Shown here: positions 13,260-27,249 of the stretch, piece by piece | How the letters are laid out: the number at the start of each line of letters is the position of its first letter | How positions within the stretch are numbered: position 1 is the stretch's first letter | Assembly (NCBI RefSeq): GCF_003945595.2 | Contig: NW_024104532.1 | Location: 6,013,501 to 6,077,500, forward strand | DNA from: Pipra filicauda | Taxonomy: Eukaryota; Chordata; Aves; Passeriformes; Pipridae | Reading direction: 5' to 3' | DNA: 64,000 nt | Position numbers and translations under genes: made by a program | Notes under the pieces: generated by a model | The model's input: only the letters and a program-made list of their open reading frames with translations | Told to the model about the DNA's origin: nothing | Databases searched by the model: none

Positions 13260-16200
13260 TCAGCAGAAAGCTGACATATCACTTACAGTTTATTATTATA
13301 TATCCCTAGCTCAGGACAAGGAATATCTAATTATCCTAATTGCTTCTGCCTTGGGAACAGGCCCTTTACACTTGGATAAAGGTGTCTATAAACAACAGTG
13401 TTTCTGCCTGCTCAGGCTGCGGGTCAGGTTTTATATGCTCTGAGAAGATTAACTTTATTCCTAGCGAAGAATTTAATTACAGGAAGCGATTAGCCGAGTG
13501 CTCCCAGTCAATACAGCAGCAGTACAAGCTGCACAGGAGTGGGCGCCTTTGCTCCTGCAAGGAAGCCCAGGAACAGTGAAATTGTAGCAAAGTCATTTGG
13601 GTTTTAAGTGACACCAGCCAGACCTGGATCTCCACAGGCCAATTACAACATGCTGACTCAAGCAACATTCAGCAGGGCTGGGAAGGGGGAAACCAATAAA
13701 AAGACAGCAGGAGACTGAAACTCCATTTTAAAACACAGGAATACACTGGTTTATAGGCTTCTTGTTTTCTAATTGCAACACTGCAAAAATCAATGGCTTT
13801 TGGAAAGTAAAAGAAACACACACAGTAAACTGCTTGCAAACCCTGCTAGCCAATAAACTGTGCTTTCCTATAAATGTATTGTTTTCCCTGTCATTTGGAG
13901 GAGGATGGGACAAAAGAATGCCTCGAATACTTCCCATCTGCTGTAATGCTTTTCACTACAGGTTAATAACTGTACCAGCAGCTATTCGCTAAGCAAGAAA
14001 AAACTGTAATTAAATATACCTAAAATAGCCTCCCAGCCTCCAAATAGCACTGCCAAGGACGTAACAAAGGCTAAATCCGACAAGCCAGCCAAGCTGCCTG
14101 TTAGCGCGTTCGCTCGGGAGGCAGCCGGCGCGATGGCGGGAACACGCTGCTGTGTGTACCCAGCACCCAGCGGGGGACAGCTCGCATGGACGATATCATG
14201 GGGCATTTTTCTACTCCTAATTACCCCCTGCATCTCTCTCCAGGCCTGCACATGCACTGAGAAGGTACCACTGAACCCACGGGCCATGAGACCACCATCC
14301 AGGCCGCCGCACCCGGGTTTTACAGGGGGGTGGTTTCATTTGAAGGCCTGAGACTGCATATGCAGGGGAAAAAAAAACATTTTCTGGCAAACCCTAGTCC
14401 ACTGATTTTCATCACCTCGTCAATAACTTCACACGTTGTCAGAAACAGATTGCAAGGAAAGAAAGAGGCTTGGTGAGGCAGCAGCTCTCAGGAGATCAAG
14501 AACAAAGTGCTCCCAAAGGCAGGAATTCAGCTGTATGGCAGTACCTCTAACCAGGGCACAGCACCTGTCTGGAGTCAGAACAATCATTCCCAGCCAGCAA
14601 AGTGAAACCCACATATTCCTCAGCCTGGCTACACCATCACTGTGGGACAACACACCGCAAGGCAGAGCCAGCATTGCAGTGGCCCTGTTTGGAAAGGAGC
14701 CCTGGCACTGGCCATGCTCATCACGGTCATCACTCCTCAAGGCCAAGCCATGGTCTACAAACACACTGAAGACATCAGGCAAGATGCTTTGCCCATCCCC
14801 AGCAAGTGCCAAGACAGGACAGGACCCCCAGCCCGAGAGGGACAGATGCCTCCTGTGCATGGGAACACGAGCATCCCTACGGAGATGCATCCCTCAGGAA
14901 AGCACAAGAGCAGTAAAATGAATCTCAAAACAGCCTTGCAGGTTCCTTTCTCAAGAGAAAGCAGAACACTCTCTCAATTAAAGAAACAAAGACTTTAAGA
15001 ATAGGACTCTAAAGCCTTTCTGGTTCCCAGGGCTGCATAGGTCCCTGGCAAGGGGAAGCACACCAGACGTGAGCACAATTTGGAGCAATTTCTGGTAGTT
15101 CTGTGAAGAGTCTCTCTGGCTCACCCTACACTGCTCTCCTACTGCTCCCCCATCTGCAGGTCCATGGCCGGACCCACCTGACCCACATGAAGATGGGGAG
15201 CCAGGAAAGGGCAGGGCTGAGTGAAGGAAAAGGGCAGGAGTCATGACTCCAAGCTGAGCAGCAGAAGAGGGCACTAGTGGTAGTGACAAGTGAGAGTGTG
15301 AGTGTGTGTGTGTGTGCAGCCAAGCACACAGATACCCACAGTGGCAAGTGAAGGCACAACCAACTGCCTGCAGCCATAAGGGCTGTTGAATTCACAACTG
15401 CTTATCCCTTGAGAAAGGGGGTCCCTGAAATGCCTATGAACACTCCCCTGCCCTTCTGCCTCCTCCCACGGGTGGAACACCCCATCAGAAAGGGGGAGAT
15501 GGCTTCTGTCTGCCAGACAGAGAACCTTCATGCAAAGAGGGCACCTAGCTTTTTGGTTGTTCAAGGAGATGGTAGGACAGGGGCAAGCTAAAACCCTCCA
15601 GCACCGTAGACAAGTGTAGAACCACAGTGCTCCTGTCCTGCTGCTGTAAACCACACAGGACATGGGGACCACACAGCCAGAGATCGCGGGGACGGGATCT
15701 TACACCTGTATTTAACAGACAAAGCACCATGGCTGTGTCTGTAATCAGCAAAATGAGCAATGAGGGGACGTCCTGGTTGGGATCTACAGGCCAGGACACT
15801 CCCGGGCAACCTTTACATGGAAAACCGAGGGTGGCATTTGGCCCCGAGAGCCTAACTTAGAGTAAGGCTAATTGTATTAAGGACCACACAGCGTATTGCT
15901 TTATTTGTAATGAGTTTTAGGCTTCAGAAGCTGAGAATCCCATCTGCAAGAGCAGACTGTTGCAGGATTCATCTATTAATAGCCACTGGTACACACTTAC
16001 TTCCAGCTGAGGGACACGAGGGGGGAGGAGACAACCAGATGGAGATAATGCATTAGGGTGACACAAAGCCAAAAAAAGGATGATCCACTTCCCCATATCC
16101 TCACACACATCTCAGGCTTGCAGCAGGGAGCAAACCAAGTGTCACATGTGATTAACTCATAAACATCCTAATTAGAAAGTTCTTACATTAGATCAAATGT

Positions 16201-19200
16201 CCAAATATGACAAGATTTCAGTGTCCTCCCCAGAGCCCTGTGCAGACGAGTTAACACTGCAGACTTCAGCTCCAGCTTCAAAGCAGGATCCATGCCCAGC
16301 CTGGCAGTGCACTAACAGGCAAGAAGCAGCAAATACATCTGTAAAATACTAGCAAGAAGCCTCATCTCGTTTATGAAGTGCTTTGAAACCTGCTAGTGAA
16401 GGAGTGCTGGATAAGAACCAGGAGCTACTATTCTCCTGTCAACACCACAGCCAGATGCAGATTCCAAGCACCTAAGGCTGATCTCTGAACCAGCCTGGAA
16501 GCAGAGATTGTTGCCACTGACAGGTATCACAACAATGGGGAACTCCAACCATCTCAAGACCCACGGGAAACATGAATCTGGCTCCACTGACATCAGAAAC
16601 ATCCCCAACTACAAGGTGACCTCTGCACACCATCACGAACACAATCTTGGGTGAACTCGACCGGTCAGTGGCACAGGTACTGACCTCTGGCTTTGTTTTT
16701 ATGCACAATGACTAATAAAGGATGATGCTGCTTTGCTTCCATTGCTGAAAAAAGCTGAATACCCAGTTGTAGCTGGAGATGCTCTGTCAGTAACACCTCA
16801 CTTCTGCACTTTGCAGGACTCCTAATGAAAACATCACATCAAGGTGTCAAACCACAGTATGAAACGGGATCCACAGCCAAAACGTTCTGCTGCAGGGAAA
16901 CTCGGATAGAGCTGTACAGGGGAAGAAGAGCTTCCAGCAGATACCTCCAGGATACTGGCAGAGTGACAGCTTGCCAGCATTGGGTTTTCTCCATCGCCAC
17001 AACACACTTGCTACCAGTCCGGAGGCTCCTCACAGTGACTGTGCCTCCAGCTGTCTCCCATCACCCAGCTCCTGGGCTGGTTTCCACTCGACACAAAGAG
17101 CACAGCAGAAGCACAGCTCACAGCTCAGAGCAGCACTTTCCAGCCCAGCAAAGCTCCTGGGACTCACAGGCATCACCGGGGCCGGGCAGGGCCCCATCGT
17201 AGCAGCCACGTGCTGGAGACACAAATTATGCTGGATCTGGTGGCTGCACAAACCCCCAGACCAGACCAGAACCTCCACCTAAGGCCAGGGTAGGGGGACA
17301 CTGTCACCAAAAATCAGCTGAAACACAGAAGTTCGTCACTGCTGGGGGAGGTGCAGGTCCCCATTCACTCCAGTGCCTTGTAACAGAGAAACTCTGAGGA
17401 AGGAAACTGCTGCAGAGACACTTGCAAGGATTCCAATGGGACTCTGGCTTCTGCCAAGAAATCAGGTAAACAACCCGAGCACCCCTGGATCCCTGCATGA
17501 CTCGTATCCTCCAGCTGAGAGCGTTACCCAAACGGATCTTCCCAAGCAGAGGCAATCACAAGCAGACATCTGGCACACTGCTCCTGCTCGCCAGAAATTT
17601 TCAGTGGGGAACCAGTTACAAAGCAACACTGTTCATGCTGTTATTATAATTAAGGGTCTGTCAGCCTGCTGCAACTAAGGCCAAGTTTATTTAGGGATCG
17701 TGAGGGAGGGCTCTCCAAAACAGCCTCTCTAATTCTCTCTCTTTCATTCCCCTGATCCCACAGAGACACGTGTTTCCATGGACAGCTTGCCAGCTGAGGT
17801 TAAAGCAACCTCTACCTCTGCTGACATCCGACCTCCAGCAGCAGACCCCATCTCCTGCTCCGAAACAGCAAGTGCAATGGTCCCCCCAACCATTACAGAG
17901 GCTTCCAGTGAGACTGGGAGCAGCAGGCACGTGCCCTATCTGGAGGAAGGTGTAGGTAGGGTGGTTGAGCTGTCACCGGAGTTCCTCACCTGCCTCCAGG
18001 GGCAACACCATGCACCCCACATTCAGGACAGCACCTCAGGCAGCTACAGAGCAGGGGCCCACAGAAGCCATGCTTATTTTCTCACAAGCATTTTCCTGCT
18101 GGCTGAACAGCCTCACGCGCACACACCTGTGGCTCTCCAGGCACCTTCCGTAGGGCTCCTGTGCCCCTGGAACACCACACGTGAGATGGATGCTCTTGCC
18201 GGCAGCAGGATTGTGCAGGAGCTGCACCTCAAACACCCAGGGACAAACACTTGGTGCTGTGCATTGTGCGTCTGAGCGAGTTTAATGGGTAGGAGCCAGG
18301 TGTTAAACAAGCTACAGCCCCCCCCAACGCCGGTCAGCATCTGGCACCATCAGTCTGAGCTCCGCGGTGAGACAGACTCATCAGCGTGCACTGGGAACAG
18401 CACGAGGTGCACGGGCTGCTGCCCTGCCCACCCTGACCTCCTCCCCTTCTCGCTCGGTAAAACTGACTCAGCCTTCAAGGGAAGCGATCCCTCACCCCCA
18501 CGCACCAGCTGCAGCTGCTCCAAGGCAGGCACGGGAATGGGCTGTCAGGTCGTGGCACACAGTGTTTGGTCAATGTCTGCACTCCTCAGAGAAGTTGCTG
18601 TTCATCAGAGTCCAATCACTTTTCCTTTACTCAGAGAGCTAAGAAAGAGAATGCAAGGAAATGCGAGTAACTCGGCTCCAAGGCTGCCCTGCTCATTTCA
18701 GAGCTGCCTGCTGACACAGCAGCACATGGGCAGGGGCCCAAGGACTGCCCCCAGCTCTGCCAAGGCATCCAGGGGCAGCACCACCACCATAACACGGTGG
18801 GGACCGACCAAGGGACACCCAGAGCAGCTGGCACTGGGCACAGAACGCCAGTCTGGAGCTGGCCATCACCATGTGCTGTTGGGGCACGGCATCACTCCAT
18901 CCCTGACAGGGGTCAGGGTGCCAGGGCAGGGCGAGGGCAAGGCAGGACCCCAAGGGCAATGACTGTGGAGCCACACCAGCTCATGTCACATGTCAAATCA
19001 CAATTGAGACACGTCTCTCTTGCTTGCAACATGTATGTCACTGAGGGCTTGGATATCAAGGATGAAAACACCAAGATGAAGCTTAGAAAACCCAATGGTC
19101 TTCCAAAGTCTACGAAACCTTGGAAGGGAATACATTTGGGGAGCCCCACCTGCAGGGCTGGGTTCACTGAAGCCACAGCTGAAACAGTGGCTGTTTTGGG

Positions 19201-21211
19201 GTCCAGGGCACCTCCTGCTGATGTACTTCTCGGGGAGCTCGTTATCAGCATTTGGAGAGGTTCCACTTTGATACCCCTGCACTAAAATGAGTTGCAGAAC
19301 AAACCAGGCAGCCAACAGAATTTTTAAATTAAACTACAAAATTACTTAAAATCCCCTTTGAGGATGTTATCACAGGGTTAACACCCACTCTTGGCTTCAG
19401 ATAATACAGCAGCAATAAATGGTAATGTGCGCTATGGAACATGATTTATTTTTGCTGAGCAGGCTTGGCATTATAAATCTCAGCACTCTTAACATTTAAA
19501 GTTGTTATTCCAATGACAAAATAGACATGAGGGAGATAACAGTCTTTATCTCCATTACCGTTTTATTGTTGTTCAGAGAATATGGATACGGACTGATCCA
19601 AGGGTAGGAAAATCACAGCAATTTGTTTGCATACTGGGGAAGCTGAGATAATGGTTGTGTTTTACGACCACACCAGGGAATCAGCTGAAACGCGGGACAG
19701 AGAAGATCGAAACGGGAGATTAATCGGCTATTTTGGTTTCTGGTTTCTATTCTGGTTACCTTTCCATTCCCGGGACCTGCCTCAGTGCAGCGTTCAGAGA
19801 GACAGTGCACGCGCGTGGCTGAACAGCTGACTGGTGGCACCCGAGTGAGCGAGGAAACAGGCTTTAAAGGAAACAAAAAGGCTGCAGAACAGTTCTGTGC
19901 AATGCAGACAAACAGCACTGCCACGGAGGCAGGATCCTTCTGGATACTCAGCTGCCTGAAAATGACTCTCCTCTTTACCCCAGACCTGCTGCCTGGGCTC
20001 CTGCAGCCCCCTGAGGGGCTGCAACACAGACCTCCTGACCTGCCTGGCATTTTTCCTCCTTCCCAAGGGACACATCGCACCTCAGAGTACCACAACACCC
20101 TCTGTAAGCTGAGCCTCAAACAGTGAGCTGGAGCCGTGGTAAGGGCTACGCTGCAGAGGGTTTAAGCAGCTAAAGGCTGAAACCCAAAACAACAGAAACC
20201 CTACATAAGCCATGCAGCCAATCTGTCCCATCCCAGGACCCGGGCCAGGGAGGACGGCCCTTTCCCCTCAAGAAATCGGGCTCATGATGCATCAGGAGAA
20301 AACAACAACCACTGCTGGAACTGCCCTAAATGGAGACATTGACTCCAACAGCTCAATTATGCCTTTACTGGGGAGGATGGCACAGTGGTGAGCTGGACAC
20401 AGTGTTCCTGACAATGTACAAACAACGCACCAGTGTCCACACATCCGGGTTCCAGTGGCCAGGAGCTGGGGCAGGTGGCCACTGTGGCATCTCACCCTTT
20501 AGCGGAATGCTGGGGACGGGCCCAGGCCAGTCTCGGGTTCACTCTGTCCCAACCTCCCTTTCCAGGGCAGGACAGTCTCCAGCTCCCCAACTCCTGAGGA
20601 CTTTGGGAGGGCTGTGAGGAGCTCAGGTGTCACTGCTTAGGGATGCTGAGTGTCCAGGAGTCACGGCAGATCTACACAGGGATGCTGGGACGAGAAGTCC
20701 GGAGGTCTTTTGGTGTTTACCCACCAGCTCCAGGCAGACTGGCTGAGTAGCAGCTCCACCAATGCTGGCTGCCCAGACCCCTGGTGTGTACCCACTGCCC
20801 AGACCCTCGGTGGGTGCCCACACAGCACTGCCCGGGCGCTCCCCGTGGTGCCCGAGCCAGCCCTGGCTGCAGCTGGGGCTTTGTGCCTGCTCAGCACATC
20901 GGCGTGAGCGCTGCCAGCTCCCGGCCGCAGCCGCACAGCCGAGATGGGGAGGAGCAGGGAGGAAGCAGCCGCTATTTTTAACCTGCCTGATCAGCATCCT
21001 GCCAGGTCAACACGGCTCGGCTCCGCTCCGTGTGCCGGCTCTGCGGCCTCACCTCCGCGCCAGCCGACACCGACACACACCTCTCACAGCGGTTACGGGA
21101 GGAGGCACCAGCCCGCACCAGCAGCACTTCCAGAGACCCGGCAGCTGGGGCTTATATTCTCAAAGGATTTCTTCCACAAGCATTTATTCTCCCAGCCGAT
21201 CACCACCGAGC
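13260..21211. other. PPP2R2B intron, nothing firm
   Basis: No exon or RNA gene is recognised. A small TG run lies at 15295-15317. The open frames near 18285-18962 and 14436-14921 have no domain and no supporting splice context. A CpG-rich patch at 20860-21090 is listed separately. Confidence 0.45.
20860..21090. promoter_or_regulatory. Small CpG-rich patch with MEF2-like site
   Basis: CpG density rises locally inside the intron. A sequence fitting the MEF2 consensus YTAWWWWTAR lies at 20972-20981. This could be an intronic enhancer or minor promoter. No transcript can be assigned from sequence. Confidence 0.3.
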
Positions 21212-21269
21212 AAGGTTGGACTTAATGATCTTGGAGGTCTTTTCCAATCTTAATGATTCTATGATTCTA
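21212..21269 (+). mobile_element. CR1 LINE 3' terminus, short
   Basis: The plus strand reads aggttggacttaatgatctt, then ggaggtcttttccaatct, and ends with tandem atgattctatgattct. This is the conserved extreme 3' end of CR1, including its short terminal repeats. Only about 58 bp is recognisable, so the copy is strongly 5'-truncated. Confidence 0.88.
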
Positions 21270-24200
21270 AACCTGCTGGCAGGGGTATTGCCTCTGCTCC
21301 AGCTCCCAGAGCTAGGGAAGCTGGTGGTTACCTGGTCTGCCATGGCATGCAGCTCTTTAACCTGCTGACCTTCCAGGCACCAGATCTTGCCAGCTCTTTG
21401 GGGAGCAGGCATCAGGGGTTTGGCAGAGCCCTGCAGACTCCTGTTCACCCAAGCAGCCACAAAAACCTTGCCCGGGAGCAAGGACAGGCTGGGTCACATC
21501 AGGAGCACATCCAACCCAGCATCCCATCTCCAATGGGCAACAGGCAATGCATACAAACAGGGCAATCATGCAACGTTTCCACTAATATTCTCTCACCCTC
21601 TGCAACGTTCAGCTCAGGAGGATCCTTAGCCAAGGTGGTCTCTCTGCATTTAGTAAACCTCGACCACTTTCACTAAGTCCCACAGTTCCATTTGGAAACC
21701 TGAGGATGGGGCTGTCCTGGCTGGCACCCCAAGGACTGCCATGCGAGCACCCACAGCACGCCCCAAGGTCTTGGGCTCGAGGGAAAGACCAGTGCTGTGT
21801 TCTGATCTGCTGCAGCTGGTCCCCAGAGTAGGAGGACCCCAGAGCAACAGGGACTGGGGCAATACTGCATTGTAAGGCCACACCACTCCATGTTGCTGTT
21901 GGTGCCTGCTGGGAGTGACCCAGCTTTCCCCAGCATTGGAGGGGGAGCAGCTCCCAGCTTGGTCCTCAGAGATGAGGAGGAGGAGACAGATGCAAGTCCC
22001 CCAGATGCCATCACCAGTGACCAGGCATCCTCATCACAGCCCATCTCAGACCCACAGCGGTGGGTCAGTCACATCATTACCTGCTCCCAGTCCTCTCAGT
22101 AATCCCTAGATTACAGAGTCCCCAGGCACATCTATTCTCTCATTAATCTCTGGATTAAAGTATCCCCAAATCGGCTTTGGCGCAGTGCACTGCAAACAGC
22201 TGAGTTACGCTTTGCTCCTGCAGTGATCCTGGATTAGGCAGAAGGAGACATGTCCGTGGGTCCTTCCCACCCAGTGGGAGCACAGGCTCAGGGAAAGCAA
22301 GGGAGTTCTAAATACAGTATGTGTATAAATAAAAAGCAGAAAGGATAGGATTGTGTTTCGTAATCAAAGTACTTATCTGATAAAACAACTTCATGGAGGT
22401 TCCTGGATTAATTAAATCTCAATCCAGATGATCTCCAAACAGCAACTCACATCATTTGCGACAACAGAAATACCCAACAGCTCTTGCCCTAACCCAGCAC
22501 TGGGAAACGCCTCACTTGGTGCTTTCCTGGGGACTACACACAGATTTTTAAAAAAGCCACCTCTGTACCACAGAGAGCTTGAGACAAACTGCCCTGGCAT
22601 CAGGGCCCTTTCCTGCAGCAGGATGGCAGGGCAGGGATACAGACAGGAATGACAGAGAGGCAAGGGGGTTACAGAGGGAATAACAAGATTAAACCAGGAA
22701 AAGGAAATGAAGGCTTAGTGGTAGATTTCTCAACTGCAAAACCTATTCATTTTGGGAAACACTCCCCCAGGAGATTAAAGATTTGCCAGCGCATCAGCCA
22801 GTGCCTGGGGAAAGGGTGCAGGGAGCAGCCATGGGCGGCCAGGAGTGGCTGCAGTGTGTCATGACCATCCCGCCCAGTGGGCATGGCATATCCCTGAGGC
22901 CACACAGCCCCAGAAGGGTCAGCCCCATGCCTGCAGGGGAGAAGGTCCCTTGGCAGAGCCATCAGAAATCAGGAATGTCCCTCTGGAGGGGCCAGGGACC
23001 CAGCTGGCTGCAGAGCAGCCCCACATCATGGCCATAGGTACTCCCAAGGGTCCTCCTCCAACAGCACAACCACCTGGCCATGGCCACCTTCCCACACAGC
23101 CCAGGCGAGGCTGCTGTTCCTCCTCCCAGCGTCATGCTGGGAATTGTGGGTGCCAGGGCTGTGCCACACCTCTGTCATCCACAGCCATTGATGAGTCTGA
23201 GGCATTGACACCGTGTCAAAAGCCAAAGCACACACCCCAAAATGCAGTCCCCCAAATGCACACCCCACCCAAAGACTCCTGTCAGTGCCTTCCCAGAGCA
23301 GGTCCCCAGCGTGGGGGGCGCAGGGCACCGATCACGTCCTGGAACAGTTCCTTCTGTTGCATCATGCCAGCAAGAAGGGATATGTCTCTGTTTCCATGTG
23401 AAAGGGTGACTCTGCCATGGCCATTGGGGGGTCAAGGACCCCATGGGGGGTTAAGGTCTGAGGGTTTTTCACATGGAGACCAGGACATCTGACAGCATCA
23501 GGGCAGGGACAGAGCTGGATAGGGGAATCCTGTCCCAACAGCAAGGTGCCCAAAGGGAGACATGCAGGGCTGTGGTCCCGGCCACACTCACAGGTGGGGG
23601 ACAGGACAGGCAGTGCCAGCATGACCTTGGCCCACCCAGCCCTGCCACCAGAGCTCCCCACCCCAGGGAGAGACCCACAGCCCTCGGGCCAGCCTGGTGC
23701 TCAGCATCCCTCCTCCATCAAGAGGACACCTGCAACAGGGCAGGTGTGCACAGACATGGAACACCAACATGAGGCGTTGTCCTACTGGGCTGAGCCATGA
23801 CTGAGCTCCTGTCCCACCTAAATCCGCTGAGCACACAAGCTGGTCCCATGGCTGCTCCCTCAGGGCAGGGCTCATGGAAAGGGGTGTTCATGCCATTCCT
23901 CCCATTCCTCCCTCATTTGGAGGTATTTGTCCAACTGTGGACTCAGAGATGGCCAGGTGGATAGAACTGCTGCACAAAAAAGGTGACACCCACAGCCTGA
24001 AGCCTTCAGGAGACAGGCATTTTGGATCCAGCCGCTGAAATGGGCCAACTCGGGGCTGGGGGGAAAGGGGGAGGCGTAAAGGGCCCTTCTACATCTCCGG
24101 CAAGCATGTCTAAAAGTGGAAGCTACTCCAATGGTTGTTTGTATTCAAGTGTCTCAATTTGTCCTACTTTTGTCTGGGTGCTCAGCAGAATTGCCAATGA

Positions 24201-26299
24201 AGACAGATTTATGCAGCAGAACAAACCAAGCATATTTTCTGGACATTTTTCACATGAGATCTGCCGTTCCGGGGCAGTGCTCTGAGATCTGAGCCGGCAT
24301 CGCCCTGGAACCCACTCACCCCGCTCCCTGCACCCGGCGAACCCCATGACATGGCCGGGGTTGTGCTCTGCACCTCAGCACCTCCACACTCCCTGGTGAC
24401 CCGAGTCGAATTAGCACAAGGGCAGAGTTCCTTCTCGGCAGTACTTGGAGCCGCACAAGAACAAGGCATTCAAGTGTGCACTTGTGAAATACCATCCTCA
24501 CCCCACATTTGCATGAAAATACAAGACCTATTTAAGTGACAACACCACTTCACTAAACCAAATTACATAACCTGCCTTGTTCTCTCAGCTGACACACCAG
24601 AGACACCTTCATTTCCAAAGCAAGTCTGCACCTGCTGCACAGCGTTTGGAAGGATCTTTTTCTTTTTTTAACCAGAAGACAGATTACCAGCCACAGCGTT
24701 TTAAGAATATGCTGCTTTCACATGTACAAAAAAATAAAACTGAATTACTTAATTATTTTTTTACCCACTAGCAAGGTCTACCATTTCAAAGTGCACTCAG
24801 CCTCCCTCTAGCAGAACCACTGCATGGAGACTCAGGGGTCCTACACAGCATGAGGTGAAGAGAAATTCATAGCTGATACACAGCCATTAAGCCCCTCCCG
24901 TACTTCCCCCCGCCCCGCCACCACAGCAGGGACCACCCCAGCCGAGTCGGTCACCAACTGCACAAACGCCTCTGGCTGTTTCGTTTCTACGGAGGGGGAT
25001 TGCTATAGCTCACTAGTAGATGCACAAGGCTCTTCTGAAAATGCCAGCATACAGCCACAGATTACCAGACAGACTGAAACCTCACTGAAACCTCGGGTTG
25101 AAAAATCCCCAGACCTCCTGGTGTCACAGAATCACTGCGGGCTCATCTCAACCCTCCATCCCTCTCAACCAGGAAACCCAAGTTCTCAGCAGGTCACAAC
25201 CAGGCAGCTACAGCCTATTTTTTTATTTACTGTCTGTTACAGCTGCCTTTTAGAATGCAGCAAACGGCAAACTCGTCCTTCCACGGCGCACAGCACATGG
25301 TGATGTGAGCCAGACGACTGCGAGCTCAGCCTCATCCTGGCCACACCACCCTCCTGGAAGCACGGGCTCACACCATCCCTCCCAGCAGAAACGTCCTGCC
25401 AGTGTGGCGTGGCCTCCACAGGTCCATCACAGTCCCACGGTGGGTCCACCCACCCCCTGGCCCCACGGTGTGAGACACCCAAGGGGAGGAGCAGAGCCAC
25501 GGGTGCCCCGGGCATCACCTCCCCTGCCTCGGGGGGCTGTCACGCCGAGCACTCACGTTCCAGCTACAAATAAGCAACACGAACGATCATTTTCTCACCA
25601 GGTATCCAAAGCTTTCCATTACTAAACGAAGCCAAAGACTTCCCACTAGATAAACCCTCCTTTAGCCATGTGCTGGAGACATAAAATTCCCAAAGTCTGA
25701 TTGCATGTTGGCTTCCTCTAAGCCTCAGGAGAACGACACAGTAAGGGAAAGCCTCTTTGGCTACTAATTAAGCTATGAATAAGCCTGTTCAGATCCTGCT
25801 ATGGGGTCTGGTTTTTGAAGCCTCATGGAAGGGGTCAGCGCTACCGGGAGGGATGGGGGGTTCGGTTTTGCTTTACAGCAGCGTCACTTTCCTCCCGAAG
25901 CGAGGGAGCAAAGGGAGGTTGTGACAGAGCTGAAGTCGACAGCTCTTCGGCTGCCAGGGAGGACAGCAGAGGCGGCTGCAGCTCCCTCCCCATCCCTCCT
26001 TCACCCCTCACTGGTGGAGCTGCCTTTGTGGCGGCTGCGGCGTCATGTGCCGGGTGAGCTCACGTTCCGATGCCTGAACCGAACATGGCCACACCGTCTC
26101 TTCCACTCCCGAGCCATTATGGGAAACCACTTTCAAATGCACCATGAGCCTCACTGGGGCTGTGACATTATCCATGTCCAACAGCCTTGGCATCTACTCG
26201 CCTCTGCAACGCACCAGTCAGGATTCGCATTCCTTCCTGCAGCGGCTTGTAGGCAAAACAGCCCCGAGACAACTGTTCCATTCGGTGACGAGACCTGCC
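21270..26299. other. PPP2R2B intron, nothing recognised
   Basis: GC content rises in 22.8-23.9 kb, where a 215-codon frame (22845-23492) is open. It has Pro/Gly/Cys-rich random composition and no domain. No exon is recognised. Confidence 0.45.
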
Positions 26300-26985
26300 A
26301 CTAGCGTTTGCCGTATTCCTGCACCTCACAGCGCGGCTCCAGCCACCTGCGGCACCGCGAACGCCCTCGGAGACTGAGAAAACCGATCTCGAACCGCGGC
26401 CGCCGCCCGCATCCCTCCGGCTTCCAGCGAGCCCCGCATCCCTCCGGCCCCGCGGGCTCCGCTCCAGCGGGAAGGGGTTGCGGAGGGGCCGGGACTCCCC
26501 TCGCTCCCGGAGCCGGAGGAGCCCGGCGAGGGCGCGGGGGCTCTCGGAGGGGCCCGGCGGGGCTGGGGGCTCGGCGGCCGGGCGGGAGCGCGGGGCTGCG
26601 GCCGCCCCGGGGCGGGAGACGGGGGCGGCTGCGCCCCGAGCGCTGCTGCGGACGGCTCTCGGAGCCCCGGCTCAGCCGGCCCCGCGCCCGCCGAGGGACC
26701 CGCCCGGCCCGGGGGAGCCCACCCGGCGGCACCCGGCGCTGCTGAGTCACCGGAGCGGCTCCGCCGCGCCCGCACCGACCCTCCGGAGCCGCCGCCGCGG
26801 GGCTGCCCGGCCCGGCCGGGGGCAGCGGTGCCGGTCCCGGGACAGCCGGGGCGCGGGGAGCCGCGGGGAGCCGCGGGGGAGGGAGCGGGGCGATGCGGGG
26901 CGATGCGGGCGGGGGCCGGGGCCGCTGCGGGGCGGCCTCACCTGCTGCAGGCGGGCCGGGGCCGGGGGCTGCGGGCCGGGCTCAC

Positions 26986-27055
26986 CTTCCGTGGCATAGC
27001 TGTGGTCTCGCAGGAAACTGCTGCTGATCTTGCGGGTCTCAGCGTCCTCCTCCAT
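26986..27055 (-). CDS. PPP2R2B: PPP2R2B alternative first coding exon, B-beta-1
   Basis: This exon encodes 23 residues plus the first base of the next codon. It starts MEEDAETRKI and ends FLRDHSYATE, followed by a clear donor (GAAG/GTGAGC). The family's human B-beta-1 N-terminus starts MEEDIDTRKI and also ends FLRDHSYATE at residue 23, so length, phase and sequence all agree; changes are confined to positions 5, 6, 11 and 12. The paralogue PPP2R2C starts MGED, so the second Glu favours PPP2R2B. The start is fixed by homology; the context has G at +4 but T at -3. The exon directs the cytosolic, neuronal form of this PP2A regulatory subunit. It joins a common exon outside the window. Confidence 0.95.
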
Positions 27056-27249
27056 TGACGGCGGGCAGGCGGGCGCGGGGCGTCAGCAGCCGCAGCCGCG
27101 GATCCATCATCCCCCCCCGCGCCCTGCTCCGCGGCGGCGGCCGCCAAATGCGGCGGGGGGGGCGCAGGGGCGGTGGTGCCCGGTGGCTCCTCCCATACGG
27201 CACCGACCGGCACCGCGCGGGCGGGCGGAGCGCGGCGCGGCTCAGCCCC

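Noticed and set aside
13248..19121. Shared word tctacgaaacctt near 13248 and 19109
   Set aside because: A 13-base match is expected by chance many times in 64 kb, and the flanks do not align.
22845..23492. 215-codon plus-strand frame
   Set aside because: Random Pro/Gly/Cys-rich composition, no domain, no splice or promoter context; it sits in a GC-rich intron.
1..26985. Common PPP2R2B exon beginning ADIISTVEF
   Set aside because: No minus-strand sequence matching that peptide was found by eye. It should lie to the left of the window, though a manual scan cannot fully exclude it.
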